Assembly (NCBI GenBank): GCA_964371155.1
Contig: CAYJLI010000007.1
Coordinates: 1 to 64,000, forward strand
From: CAYJEQ01 sp964371155
GTDB lineage: Bacteria; Bacillota; Clostridia; Oscillospirales; Ruminococcaceae
Direction of reading: 5' to 3'
Length of the DNA stretch: 64,000 nt
The notes beneath the pieces are model-generated. The model did not search any database and was not told where the DNA came from. It was given only the letters and a program-made list of their open reading frames with translations. This document shows positions 56,217 through 64,000 of this stretch, piece after piece (the first letter of the stretch is position 1; every line of letters begins with the position of its first letter). The translations under genes were made by a program, and so were the position numbers.

Positions 56217-57419
56217 CTATAATATCGGATGATTTGGAGAAGCATAATCCTCAGTTTCGGTGGATAAAGCTTTTTTCCTCAGCCTATAATTTACATACTT
56301 TTTAATCGCCGAGTAGATTACTGCGAAAGTCGGTACACCAATAAATAGACCTGCTATACCCATAAAGCTGCTGAATACTAAAATGGAAAATACAACCCAA
56401 AATGCCGAAAGTCCAATGCTATCTCCCAAAATCTTAGGCCCGAGAATATTACCGTCAAACTGTTGTAGTATCAGTATGAAAACCGCAAATACCAATGCCA
56501 TGGTCGGGTCATCAATAAATATAATGAAAAAGCATGGAATAGCACCAATGAACGGGCCAAAATAGGGAATGATATTTGTAATTCCAACTATAAGACTAAC
56601 AAGTAGGTAATTTGGCATTCCAATCATATACAGTGAAATAAAGCAGAGAATACCAATGATAAGAGAATCAAGTAATTTTCCTACGATAAAACCACTGAAT
56701 ATTTGATTGCTTTCATGTGTGAATTCAACCAATGAATTAACCTTTTCAGGTTTTAAAAAAGCGTATAGTATCTTTTTTGTTTGAGCAAAGAATGTTTCTT
56801 TACTCAAAAAGAAATAAACAGAAATGATTATACCCAAAATTATATTTAGCACCCCAGCAGAAAAGCCGACTGCAAAAGAAAGTACCTGTGGCACTGCGGC
56901 TGAAATGAGTAAATACAAACTATTTAGCGAATCGGTAAAAGATGTGGTTATGCTTTGCACCAATTCATCGGACATTTGTTCAGTGGGGATTAAAGCTAAA
57001 ATTTGGTTAGTAATCTCTTCGATATTAGTGAGATAAAGAGCTAAATCAGCAACAATTTCCGATACACTTGCACCTACCTCGGGCACTACAATCCAAAGAA
57101 ATACAGATACAACTACTGCTGCTATCATGTATGTGATTATAATACTAAAAACTCTCGCTTGCTTTGGTGAAGCTTTCACCCAAAGCCTTTTTTTTATTAC
57201 CTTATTTTCAAAGAATTTAAGTATGGGGTTTAAAAGAAATGCAAAAACAAATCCATATACAAAAGGAGCTAAAATCCCATTTAAGTATGAGAAGTAATTA
57301 CTAAAAATACTGAAATTAGTAGTTAGCAAATAAAAAATAATGCTTGCTGCGACCACTAAAAAACAGTAAATTGCTATGGTGTTATACCTGCGATTAAAAT
57401 TTATTCTCAAAATAATCAC
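56217..57419 (-). CDS. AI-2E family (PerM-like) membrane transporter
   Basis: A 400-residue polytopic membrane protein with about eight hydrophobic segments. IVGITNIIPYFGPFIGAIP near residues 278-296 is the family signature, and a short polar C-terminal tail ends it. Members export small molecules or act as antiporters. The AI-2 name should not be taken as its substrate. Its first codon overlaps the stop of the ABC-F gene by 4 bp, so it is translationally coupled as the last gene of a four-gene minus-strand operon. Confidence 0.93.
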   Translation of the reverse strand: MIILRINFNRRYNTIAIYCFLVVAASIIFYLLTTNFSIFSNYFSYLNGILAPFVYGFVFAFLLNPILKFFENKVIKKRLWVKASPKQARVFSIIITYMIAAVVVSVFLWIVVPEVGASVSEIVADLALYLTNIEEITNQILALIPTEQMSDELVQSITTSFTDSLNSLYLLISAAVPQVLSFAVGFSAGVLNIILGIIISVYFFLSKETFFAQTKKILYAFLKPEKVNSLVEFTHESNQIFSGFIVGKLLDSLIIGILCFISLYMIGMPNYLLVSLIVGITNIIPYFGPFIGAIPCFFIIFIDDPTMALVFAVFILILQQFDGNILGPKILGDSIGLSAFWVVFSILVFSSFMGIAGLFIGVPTFAVIYSAIKKYVNYRLRKKALSTETEDYASPNHPIL

Positions 57420-59371
57420 TCCTTATCGTATGAAGACAGCTCATCGCTCACCTCAAGCCATAACATATAAAGCTCATCTACAAAATTTTTAGTTTGTTCA
57501 ATAGACTCACATGCTTCATTAAGCTTTTTATAATCTGACAAATATTCCTCAGTGGTTACCGACATTTCAAGGGCTGAAATTATATTTTCATTATTTTTAA
57601 TTTCGACTTCCAATCGGCTCTTTTCGGCTCTTAAATGTGCAATTCTACTGCGCATTTCTTTGCTTTTAACATATTTTGTTTTATTCTCGGATAAGTCGGT
57701 GTTTTCACTTTGATTATCCGATTTTATAGCAGAAGCGGAGGATATACTGTGTTTATTTTGTTCTGTTAAATAATCATTATAATTGCCATTATACACAAGT
57801 ATTCCATTCTGGGTGAATTCCACAATCTTGCTTGGAACCTTACTAAGCAAATATCTATCATGTGATATGATAAGTAAAGTGCCGCCAAAATCACACAAAG
57901 CCCTATCAAGGACTTCCTTAGTGGCTAAATCAAGATGGTTTGTAGGCTCGTCCATTATTAGGACATTGCCTTTTTCCATGGACATTATCGCAAATTTCAG
58001 TTTTGCACGCTCACCACCGGATAAACTACCAACAGTTTTATAGGAGTGTTCACCGCTGATTAAAACACTGCCCAATACAGATCTAATTTTGTGTTCAAAT
58101 GTGGAGGGGAAGCGGTCCCAAAGCTCATCAAGGGCGGTTTTCTCCATATTGAGTTTGCTGTTTTCTTGCTCAAAATATGAAATTTTTGTGTGTTTGCCCC
58201 ACTCGATTTCACCGCTTTCATAAGGTATTAAATCCTGTATCACTTTTAAAAGGGAAGACTTACCAATTCCATTTTCCCCTATAATAGCAATTTTCTCACC
58301 TCTAAAAACATGGAAATTAAACTTTTTAAACAATTCTTTTTTATTTGTTCCCTCTCCAACAGTCAAATCTAAATCAGCAATATCTAAAACATCTTTTACG
58401 GGCTCTCTATCATACTCAAATATTAGCTTTGCAGGCTTGGGGTTACTACTTGGTTTATCTATGATGTCCATGCGCTCAATGGCTTTTTGTTTGCTCTTTG
58501 CGCTTTTGGCAGTGGAGGCACGCACCATGTTTTTGGCAACATATTCTTCGAGCTTCTTTATTTCTTCGAGTTGCTCATTATGTTCTTTAAGCTGTCTAAG
58601 ACGAGCTTCCTCTTTAAGGGTTAGAAATTTTGTATAATTGCCTTTGTATACTGTTAATTCGCCATATTCCAAATCCCATATATGGTCTGTTAAAGCGTCT
58701 AAGAAAAATCTGTCATGGGAGACTATCAAAATTGCTCCCTTATAGGATTTTAGATAGTCCTCAAGCCATATTAAAGCCTTAAAATCAAGGTGATTTGTAG
58801 GTTCATCAAGTATGAGCAAACTCGGACGCTCTATCAGAAGCTTACAAAGGGCAAGTCTTGTTTTTTCGCCGCCGCTTAAAAGCTTTATAGGAGTGTCCTT
58901 TGGCTTGTCCATAAAGCCCATACCGTTTAAAACAATATTAATTTTAACATCGATATTATAAGCGTCATTCGCAGCAATAATTCTTTCACATTTCTCATGC
59001 TCATTTACAAGTGAAAGATAATCGGCGGATAAATGGTCGGAGATTTTCGACATTTCATCCTCGATGACGGCTTTTTTCTCCAAAGCTTTATTAGCGTCAC
59101 TAAAGACATTTTGTAGCTCGGAATAAATTGTATTTTCTACATTAAGTCCGCTATTCTGCTTTAAAAAACCAATGGTTGCATGCCGATTAACTTCCTTGCT
59201 ACCACTTTCAAACTCAAGTGAGCTGCATATTATATTTAGCAAAGTGGTTTTGCCTGCACCATTAATTCCAATAAGCCCAATTCGGTCGTTATCTTCAATT
59301 TTTGCAGTGATGTCTTTAAGTATATGGTTTGCACCATAGTACTTATTTAATTTTTCTAAAGAGAGTATCAT
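57416..59371 (-). CDS. ABC-F family ATP-binding protein
   Basis: 651 residues with two ABC domains and no membrane segment. Domain 1: Walker A GINGAGKTT (35-43), LSGGE (165-169), LDEPTNHLD (188-196). Domain 2: GENGIGKSS (365-373), LSGGERAK (450-457), MDEPTNHLD (473-481). A charged P-site linker (about 241-330) and a C-terminal coiled coil (565-650) match the Uup/YdiF-like group that acts on ribosomes. It may relieve stalled translation. Antibiotic resistance is possible but not indicated by context. Confidence 0.94.
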   Translation of the reverse strand: MILSLEKLNKYYGANHILKDITAKIEDNDRIGLIGINGAGKTTLLNIICSSLEFESGSKEVNRHATIGFLKQNSGLNVENTIYSELQNVFSDANKALEKKAVIEDEMSKISDHLSADYLSLVNEHEKCERIIAANDAYNIDVKINIVLNGMGFMDKPKDTPIKLLSGGEKTRLALCKLLIERPSLLILDEPTNHLDFKALIWLEDYLKSYKGAILIVSHDRFFLDALTDHIWDLEYGELTVYKGNYTKFLTLKEEARLRQLKEHNEQLEEIKKLEEYVAKNMVRASTAKSAKSKQKAIERMDIIDKPSSNPKPAKLIFEYDREPVKDVLDIADLDLTVGEGTNKKELFKKFNFHVFRGEKIAIIGENGIGKSSLLKVIQDLIPYESGEIEWGKHTKISYFEQENSKLNMEKTALDELWDRFPSTFEHKIRSVLGSVLISGEHSYKTVGSLSGGERAKLKFAIMSMEKGNVLIMDEPTNHLDLATKEVLDRALCDFGGTLLIISHDRYLLSKVPSKIVEFTQNGILVYNGNYNDYLTEQNKHSISSASAIKSDNQSENTDLSENKTKYVKSKEMRSRIAHLRAEKSRLEVEIKNNENIISALEMSVTTEEYLSDYKKLNEACESIEQTKNFVDELYMLWLEVSDELSSYDKE

Positions 59372-59383
59372 ATTTACCTCAGA

Positions 59384-60763
59384 TTATTTTGAGAGTATGT
59401 CGGCAACATAAAGACCATTTGCCGCGGCTTGTGAGAGAGAACGAGTAAATCCTGCACCGTCACCCACCGCATAGATGCCATCACACCCTTTAAGCATGAA
59501 GTTTTCACTGTCGGGGCGAGCGGAGTAATATTTGCATTCTATACCGTATAAAAGAGTGTTGTAATTTGCAGTACCCGGCGCAACTTTATCAAGTGCATAA
59601 AGTGTTTCTGTGATATTATCAAGCTGCCTTTTTGGTATGCACAAGCTTAAATCCCCTGGGACTGCAGATAGGGTGGGGGAAGTGGTGGACTGGCTTAAGC
59701 GCTTTTCATCCGTTCTTCTGCCCTGCATTAAATCGCCTAAACGCTGTACCATAACACTGCCACCGCTAATAAGATTAGCAAGCCCAGCTACATATCTCGC
59801 ATATTCAATTGGCGATTTAAACGGCTCGGTAAAGCGGATGGTGGATAGGAGCGCAAAGTTTGAATTTTCAGTTTTACGGCTTTCATCCCTGTAAGAATGT
59901 CCATTTACAGTTAGCACTCCGGCAGTGTTTTCAGTAACTACATTGCCACGCTCATTAAAGCAAAACATTCTTGTGGTATCGCCATATTGTTTTGAACGGT
60001 ACCAGATTTTAGGTTCGTATATTTTTTTGGAAAAATCCTCCCAAATAATTGAGGGAAGTTCAACACGCACACCAATATCCACTTGATTATTTGTCTGGGG
60101 GATTTTATTATTTTGGCACCATTCGGAGAAAAATCTACTGCCAAACCTACCCACGGCAAAAACTATTTTTTCACCTTTAATTTCATAGCTCTTACCTGAA
60201 TTTATAGCTGATACAATATGGCTTTCTCTGTTTACATCGGTAACTGTTGTGTCGGTAAAAATATCGCATTTACCCTCTAATGATTCAATGAGCTTTAGCA
60301 TGGTGCTAAAATTTGCATCGGTGCCAAGGTGCTTAAGCTGTGCTTGATTCATATGCAAATCATGCTGTAAACAAAGCTTTTTAAGCTCATTATTTGGCAT
60401 GAATCTCTCAGTGGTAGCGCCAAATGATACAAGCAGTGAATCCGCCTGCTCAATGTAGGACATAACTGTTTGAGGAGGTATAAAATCCGTCAGCCAGCCG
60501 CCGTATTCTGTAGAGATTACATATTTTCCATCGGAAAATGCACCAGCACCTGCCATTCCCTCCATTATAGCGCAGGAGGGACATTTAATGCATTTATTAA
60601 CTTTTTTTGAAACTATGGGGCAATATCTGTCCTTTAATTTTTTTCCTTTTTCAAGTAGGCATACATTTAAATTTTTATTGTTTTCAAGCAGTCGGTACGC
60701 TGTCATCAGCCCACCGATTCCGCCACCAATTATTACTACATCATAATTTGTTTTGATATTCAT
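59384..60763 (-). CDS. FAD-dependent oxidoreductase (COG2509-like)
   Basis: 459 residues. The N-terminal FAD-binding Rossmann motif GGGIGGLMTAYRLLE begins near residue 13. A cysteine cluster (C48, C58, C61, C64) in the insertion before AGAGAFSDGKY is characteristic of these uncharacterised dehydrogenases and could hold a redox or metal site. GDGAGFTRSLSQAAANG near the C-terminus closes the FAD site. The substrate is unknown. It sits 3 bp after the glycosyltransferase gene and 12 bp before the ABC-F gene, within one operon. Confidence 0.9.
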   Translation of the reverse strand: MNIKTNYDVVIIGGGIGGLMTAYRLLENNKNLNVCLLEKGKKLKDRYCPIVSKKVNKCIKCPSCAIMEGMAGAGAFSDGKYVISTEYGGWLTDFIPPQTVMSYIEQADSLLVSFGATTERFMPNNELKKLCLQHDLHMNQAQLKHLGTDANFSTMLKLIESLEGKCDIFTDTTVTDVNRESHIVSAINSGKSYEIKGEKIVFAVGRFGSRFFSEWCQNNKIPQTNNQVDIGVRVELPSIIWEDFSKKIYEPKIWYRSKQYGDTTRMFCFNERGNVVTENTAGVLTVNGHSYRDESRKTENSNFALLSTIRFTEPFKSPIEYARYVAGLANLISGGSVMVQRLGDLMQGRRTDEKRLSQSTTSPTLSAVPGDLSLCIPKRQLDNITETLYALDKVAPGTANYNTLLYGIECKYYSARPDSENFMLKGCDGIYAVGDGAGFTRSLSQAAANGLYVADILSK

Positions 60764-60766
60764 AGT

Positions 60767-61954
60767 TTATTCCCTTTCTAAGGCAACTTTTTTTTGCTCT
60801 GCCGCTTTTTCATATACATTTAGCATATTAGTTGCAAGTGTAGTAGCTCCACTTTCTAAAACAGAGGTTGCTACTTTTTTTCTAAGAGCTGAAAGTTCAT
60901 CATGGGGCATATGGATTATATGCTCAATCCAATGTGCCATCTCCTGAGGTGTGTTGAAAACAAAACCATTTTTACCGTTTATCACCTGATCTTCATTTAG
61001 TTTATCTGTTAGCTGAAGCACGGGCAGACCCGTCGCCATTCCCTCAAGCATCGAAATTGAATTGGTGTCCGAAAGGGAAGCGGTAACATAAATATCGCAG
61101 GAGCCAAGATATGGTGGCAAGTCATTATGTTGTATAGCACCTGTGAAAGTAACTCTATCTGAAATGCCAAGCACCGCCGCTTGCTTCATCAAGGTGCGTT
61201 TCGCAGGGCCATCACCGATAATCACAAGATGAACATCTTTTTTTAAGGCCATACTCTCAGCCCAAAAACTAAGCAGTACATCAACACTTTTTTCAGCACC
61301 AAGCCTTCCAACGAAGCACGCTAAAGTAGCATTTTTGGGTATTTTGTATTTTTCCCTAAATTCAGCCTTTTCTAAAGCTGAAATATTCTCTTGATTAAAC
61401 ATATCAAGCTCAACAGCATTTGGCACAACATTAACTTCCTTGTCCACGCCCACAAGTCTGAAATATTCTTCACATTTCTTAGATGGCCCTGTGAGTGCGT
61501 CTGCTGCCTCGCCTAAGTATTTAAAATATCTATGTGCAAGTATCTTTCCTGCTGATAGAAACCTCTTAGGCACAATATAGTAAAGATACTCATCATACAT
61601 GGTATGGAGAGTGTATACCAAAGGCTTTTTAAGCTCCTGTGCAGCTCTCATGCCTGAAATGCCTATACCGAATTCTTGATGAATGTGGATGATATCGGGA
61701 TTAAAGCGTTTAATATATTTCTGACGCGAGGGGCTCATAGGAGGTGCAACACCATAACTATAAAATTTTCGCATTCTTTTTGCAGGGCAATATAATACAC
61801 CGTCTTCTATTTTATGTCTAAAAATATTTGAGTCTGCAGTTACTATAAGCACTGTATGCCCTAATTTTTCAAGCCCGTCTTTTAGTAGTTTAACATGGGT
61901 TACTACACCATTTATATGGGGAAGATATGTTTCGGTAAATAAAGCTATTCTCAT
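60767..61954 (-). CDS. GT4-family glycosyltransferase, probably acting on a membrane lipid
   Basis: 395 residues from ATG 61954 (GAGGT 8 bp upstream); an in-frame ATG at 61999 lacks a site. The N-terminus MRIALFTETYLPHINGVVTH matches retaining GT4 enzymes such as diacylglycerol glucosyltransferases and alpha-mannosyltransferases. GRLGAEKSVDVLL and EGMATGLPVL give the nucleotide-sugar binding half. No membrane segment is present, but a basic patch (KRMRKFY) may aid peripheral binding. Acceptor and donor are inferred only from family. First gene of the minus-strand operon. Confidence 0.9.
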   Translation of the reverse strand: MRIALFTETYLPHINGVVTHVKLLKDGLEKLGHTVLIVTADSNIFRHKIEDGVLYCPAKRMRKFYSYGVAPPMSPSRQKYIKRFNPDIIHIHQEFGIGISGMRAAQELKKPLVYTLHTMYDEYLYYIVPKRFLSAGKILAHRYFKYLGEAADALTGPSKKCEEYFRLVGVDKEVNVVPNAVELDMFNQENISALEKAEFREKYKIPKNATLACFVGRLGAEKSVDVLLSFWAESMALKKDVHLVIIGDGPAKRTLMKQAAVLGISDRVTFTGAIQHNDLPPYLGSCDIYVTASLSDTNSISMLEGMATGLPVLQLTDKLNEDQVINGKNGFVFNTPQEMAHWIEHIIHMPHDELSALRKKVATSVLESGATTLATNMLNVYEKAAEQKKVALERE

Positions 61955-62134
61955 TTTATAAACCTCGGTTTTTTTAAATAATATTTGTAGGAATTTCATC
62001 TATTATCAGTGGGTAAAAATATTTTTAATATTTTTAGTAAATTAATTGCGGAGACATTCACAATTATACCATATTTAAACATCGAATGGAAGCAATTGTA
62101 TAAATAAAATATTCTAAATAAGGAATTATTTTAT

Positions 62135-62163
62135 TTGAAATATTTGTATAAATAAAGTATAAT
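62135..62163 (+). promoter_or_regulatory. Promoter of hprK-murB
   Basis: TTGAAA (62135-62140), a 17-bp spacer and a perfect TATAAT (62158-62163), 33 bp before the hprK start. Confidence 0.8.
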
Positions 62164-62196
62164 ATCAGTAATGAAATTAATTTGGAGGTAGTAAAA

Positions 62197-63132
62197 ATGA
62201 GCGGTGAGAAAAAAAGAAAATATAGTGTTTCATTACAGAAGGTTATAGATGAATTCTCTCTTAATGTAATATATGTCCCAAAATCGCCTGAAGAGCTGAT
62301 GATATACAGCCAAGCTCTAATAAGACCGGGGCTTATAATTGCAGGATACACCGAAGCATTTGATGGCACAAGGGTGCAAATACTTGGAAATGCCGAGATG
62401 ATGTATCTTGCAACACTCAGCGAAGAAGTATTTGCCGAGCGTATAGACTCACTCTTTCACACACAACCACCACTAATAATCATCGGCAGAAGCCTTGAAG
62501 TGCCACCTCTTTTCATAGAGAAAGCAAAAGAATATGAAGTTCCACTATGTGTTTCCGATGAAGAAACCCCATCTTTGGTTTCCTCGCTTTTCGCATTTTT
62601 AAATCTACAACTCGCTCCACGCATAACCCAGCACGGTGTACTACTTGAAGTTTATGGTCAGGGAGTGCTTATAACTGGTGAAAGCGGAGTCGGAAAGAGC
62701 GAAACAGGAATTGAGCTTATAAAAAGAGGACATAGGTTAGTTGCTGACGATGCTGTTGAGATAAGAAAAGTGTCCGCTAAATCTTTGGTGGGAACAGCCC
62801 CCGATAATATCCGACATTTCTTAGAGCTTCGTGGAATTGGCATAATAAATGCCAGACATATCTTCGGTATGGGCTCTGTTAAATTAACCGAAAAAATAGA
62901 TTTAGTAATACAATTAGAGCTGTGGAGCAACGAAAAACAATATGACAGACTCGGAATTGACACCGAATACATAGACATACTCGGCATAAAAATACCACTC
63001 ATGACCATACCGGTAAAACCCGGTAGAAACACGGCGGTAATTGTAGAGGTAGCAGCACTTAACCATAGGCAAAAACTCATGGGATACAATGCCGCACAGG
63101 AGCTTTTAAACAATTTAGGTCTTGAGCAATAA
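62197..63132 (+). CDS. hprK: HPr kinase/phosphorylase
   Basis: 311 residues from ATG 62197, with GGAGGT 8 bp upstream; a TTG at 62182 overlaps that site. It phosphorylates Ser46 of HPr when glycolysis is active and removes the phosphate when it is not, controlling carbon catabolite repression through CcpA. P-loop GESGVGKS is at 161-168, the catalytic H146 lies in QHGVLLEVY, and the C-terminal signature ELRGIGIIN is at 210-218. murB follows 84 bp later, the usual clostridial order. Confidence 0.97.
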   Translation: MSGEKKRKYSVSLQKVIDEFSLNVIYVPKSPEELMIYSQALIRPGLIIAGYTEAFDGTRVQILGNAEMMYLATLSEEVFAERIDSLFHTQPPLIIIGRSLEVPPLFIEKAKEYEVPLCVSDEETPSLVSSLFAFLNLQLAPRITQHGVLLEVYGQGVLITGESGVGKSETGIELIKRGHRLVADDAVEIRKVSAKSLVGTAPDNIRHFLELRGIGIINARHIFGMGSVKLTEKIDLVIQLELWSNEKQYDRLGIDTEYIDILGIKIPLMTIPVKPGRNTAVIVEVAALNHRQKLMGYNAAQELLNNLGLEQ

Positions 63133-63216
63133 AAATTTTTAGTAACAAAAACTGATTTCATTAACCGTAATTCAGGGTAAATGAAATCCAATAAATACTT
63201 AAATCAAGAGGTATCT

Positions 63217-64000
63217 ATGAGGCAAAAATTAGCTGAAAACATTATAAACAACCTTATTTCGCACTGCGAGGCGGAGAGCATACCATTTAAGCTAAATGAA
63301 CCACTTTCTTCCTATACTACCTTTAAAATAGGTGGGAGCTGTGATATGGTGGCTTTTCCGTCGTCAACATCACAGATTAACTCTTTGATAAAGCATTGTG
63401 AAAAAGAAGAAATCACATATCGAATTTTTGGCAAAGGTGCAAATCTGCTCATAAGTGATTATGGAATAAATGGCATTGTAATAATCACCGAAAAAAACTT
63501 TTCTAAAATCACAACTATAGACGAAACAACATTTAAAGCGGACGCAGGAGCAAGTATTTCGGCACTTTGTCGTTATGCATATGAAAATTCGCTCACAGGA
63601 CTTGAATTTGCATGGGGAATTCCAGGTACATTTGGCGGAGCAATATACATGAACGCAGGTGCATATGGTGGCGAATTTAAAGATGTGATTTTATCTGCAT
63701 CCTATATTGACGAAGATGGAATTTTTAAAACACTGAGCAATGAAGAATGTCACTTTAGCTATCGGCATTCATTTTATTCGGGTAAGAATTTATTCATTAC
63801 GGGTGGAATTATCAAGCTAAATAAAGGTGAAAAAACCGAGATTAAAGCTCGTATGGATGAAGTGCTTAAAAAGCGAAAAGATAAACAGCCATTAGAATTT
63901 CCAAGTGCAGGGAGCACATTTAAGCGACCAGAAGGTGCATTTGCCGCCGCTTTAATTGAACAATGCGGACTAAAAGGTGTATCGGTTGGTGGCGCTTGCG
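63217..64000 (+). CDS. murB: UDP-N-acetylenolpyruvoylglucosamine reductase (partial, cut by window edge)
   Basis: At least 261 codons; the C-terminus lies beyond the window. ATG 63217 has AAGAGGT upstream. It reduces UDP-GlcNAc-enolpyruvate to UDP-MurNAc with NADPH and FAD in peptidoglycan synthesis. Visible features are TTFKIGG in the FAD domain, GKGANLLISD, the GIPGTFGGAIYMNAGAYGGE substrate-binding segment, SYRHSFY with the catalytic-region Tyr/Arg of the short (type II) MurB, and PSAGSTFKRP with the catalytic Ser. Likely co-transcribed with hprK. Confidence 0.96.
   Translation, partial: MRQKLAENIINNLISHCEAESIPFKLNEPLSSYTTFKIGGSCDMVAFPSSTSQINSLIKHCEKEEITYRIFGKGANLLISDYGINGIVIITEKNFSKITTIDETTFKADAGASISALCRYAYENSLTGLEFAWGIPGTFGGAIYMNAGAYGGEFKDVILSASYIDEDGIFKTLSNEECHFSYRHSFYSGKNLFITGGIIKLNKGEKTEIKARMDEVLKKRKDKQPLEFPSAGSTFKRPEGAFAAALIEQCGLKGVSVGGAC

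Noticed and set aside
56217..57419. Autoinducer-2 exporter
   Set aside because: The AI-2E family name is historical. Nothing here points to quorum sensing, so only a family-level label is given.
57416..59371. Antibiotic-resistance ABC-F
   Set aside because: No resistance-type neighbours or leader-peptide attenuator; domain pattern fits housekeeping Uup/YdiF-like proteins.

Overview
The window is AT-rich chromosomal DNA from a spore-forming member of the Clostridia. An Oscillospiraceae/Ruminococcaceae-like gut bacterium is my best guess. The signs are a spoVAC-spoVAD-spoVAE operon, paired glgC/glgD glycogen genes, an HPr kinase gene followed by murB, RNase Y, a PolA without a recognisable proofreading motif, and strong AGGAGG-type ribosome sites. 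A run of 100 Ns at 20165-20264 shows this is a draft or metagenome assembly. The right edge cuts through murB. No gene is cut at the left edge, but a repeat is.

Layout, left to right. Positions 1-250 hold two copies of a 101-bp repeat. Positions 271-11916, all on the minus strand, form a complete glycogen operon transcribed glgB, glgP, glgC, glgD, glgA, then a fused GH13 amylase / GH77 4-alpha-glucanotransferase. It covers activation of glucose-1-phosphate, chain growth, branching, phosphorolysis and debranching. A palindrome-rich element (12287-12522) separates it from a Ca2+-type P-type ATPase and a 1176-residue membrane c-di-GMP protein. An XRE regulator, a tandem array built from the 3' end of tRNA-Ala, and the tRNA-Ala(GGC) gene follow. 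Next come cyclophilin, spoVA, greA, a D,D-carboxypeptidase and a small P-loop protein.

Positions 26427-30071 carry a PocR/AraC regulator divergent from a corrinoid protein and a methyltransferase with a thioredoxin-like tail, an apparent one-carbon module. Beyond it lie a COG0523 GTPase, a nucleotide-sugar dehydrogenase with a decayed acetyltransferase behind it, a chemotaxis receptor, an EF-G paralogue with an altered G4 motif, and a 1364-residue FIST-EAL-Cache-GGDEF protein. DNA polymerase I, RNase Y and YchF follow. A two-component system sits directly before an HtrA protease, probably as an envelope-stress unit. A DEAD-box helicase has a terminator in its leader, and a coiled-coil gene is interrupted by one in-frame TAA. 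A four-gene minus-strand operon (glycosyltransferase, FAD oxidoreductase, ABC-F, AI-2E family) diverges from hprK-murB.

The most unusual signal is a shared 5' leader of about 65 nt before the COG0523 GTPase and ychF, with a weaker copy before polA. In the first two copies it can fold as an H-type pseudoknot with matching loop lengths and covarying stems, placing the Shine-Dalgarno sequence between the two stems. I do not recognise it as a named RNA family. Other points worth attention are the tRNA-derived tandem array with a collapsed assembly gap, the two large c-di-GMP proteins, and the methyltransferase-thioredoxin fusion.
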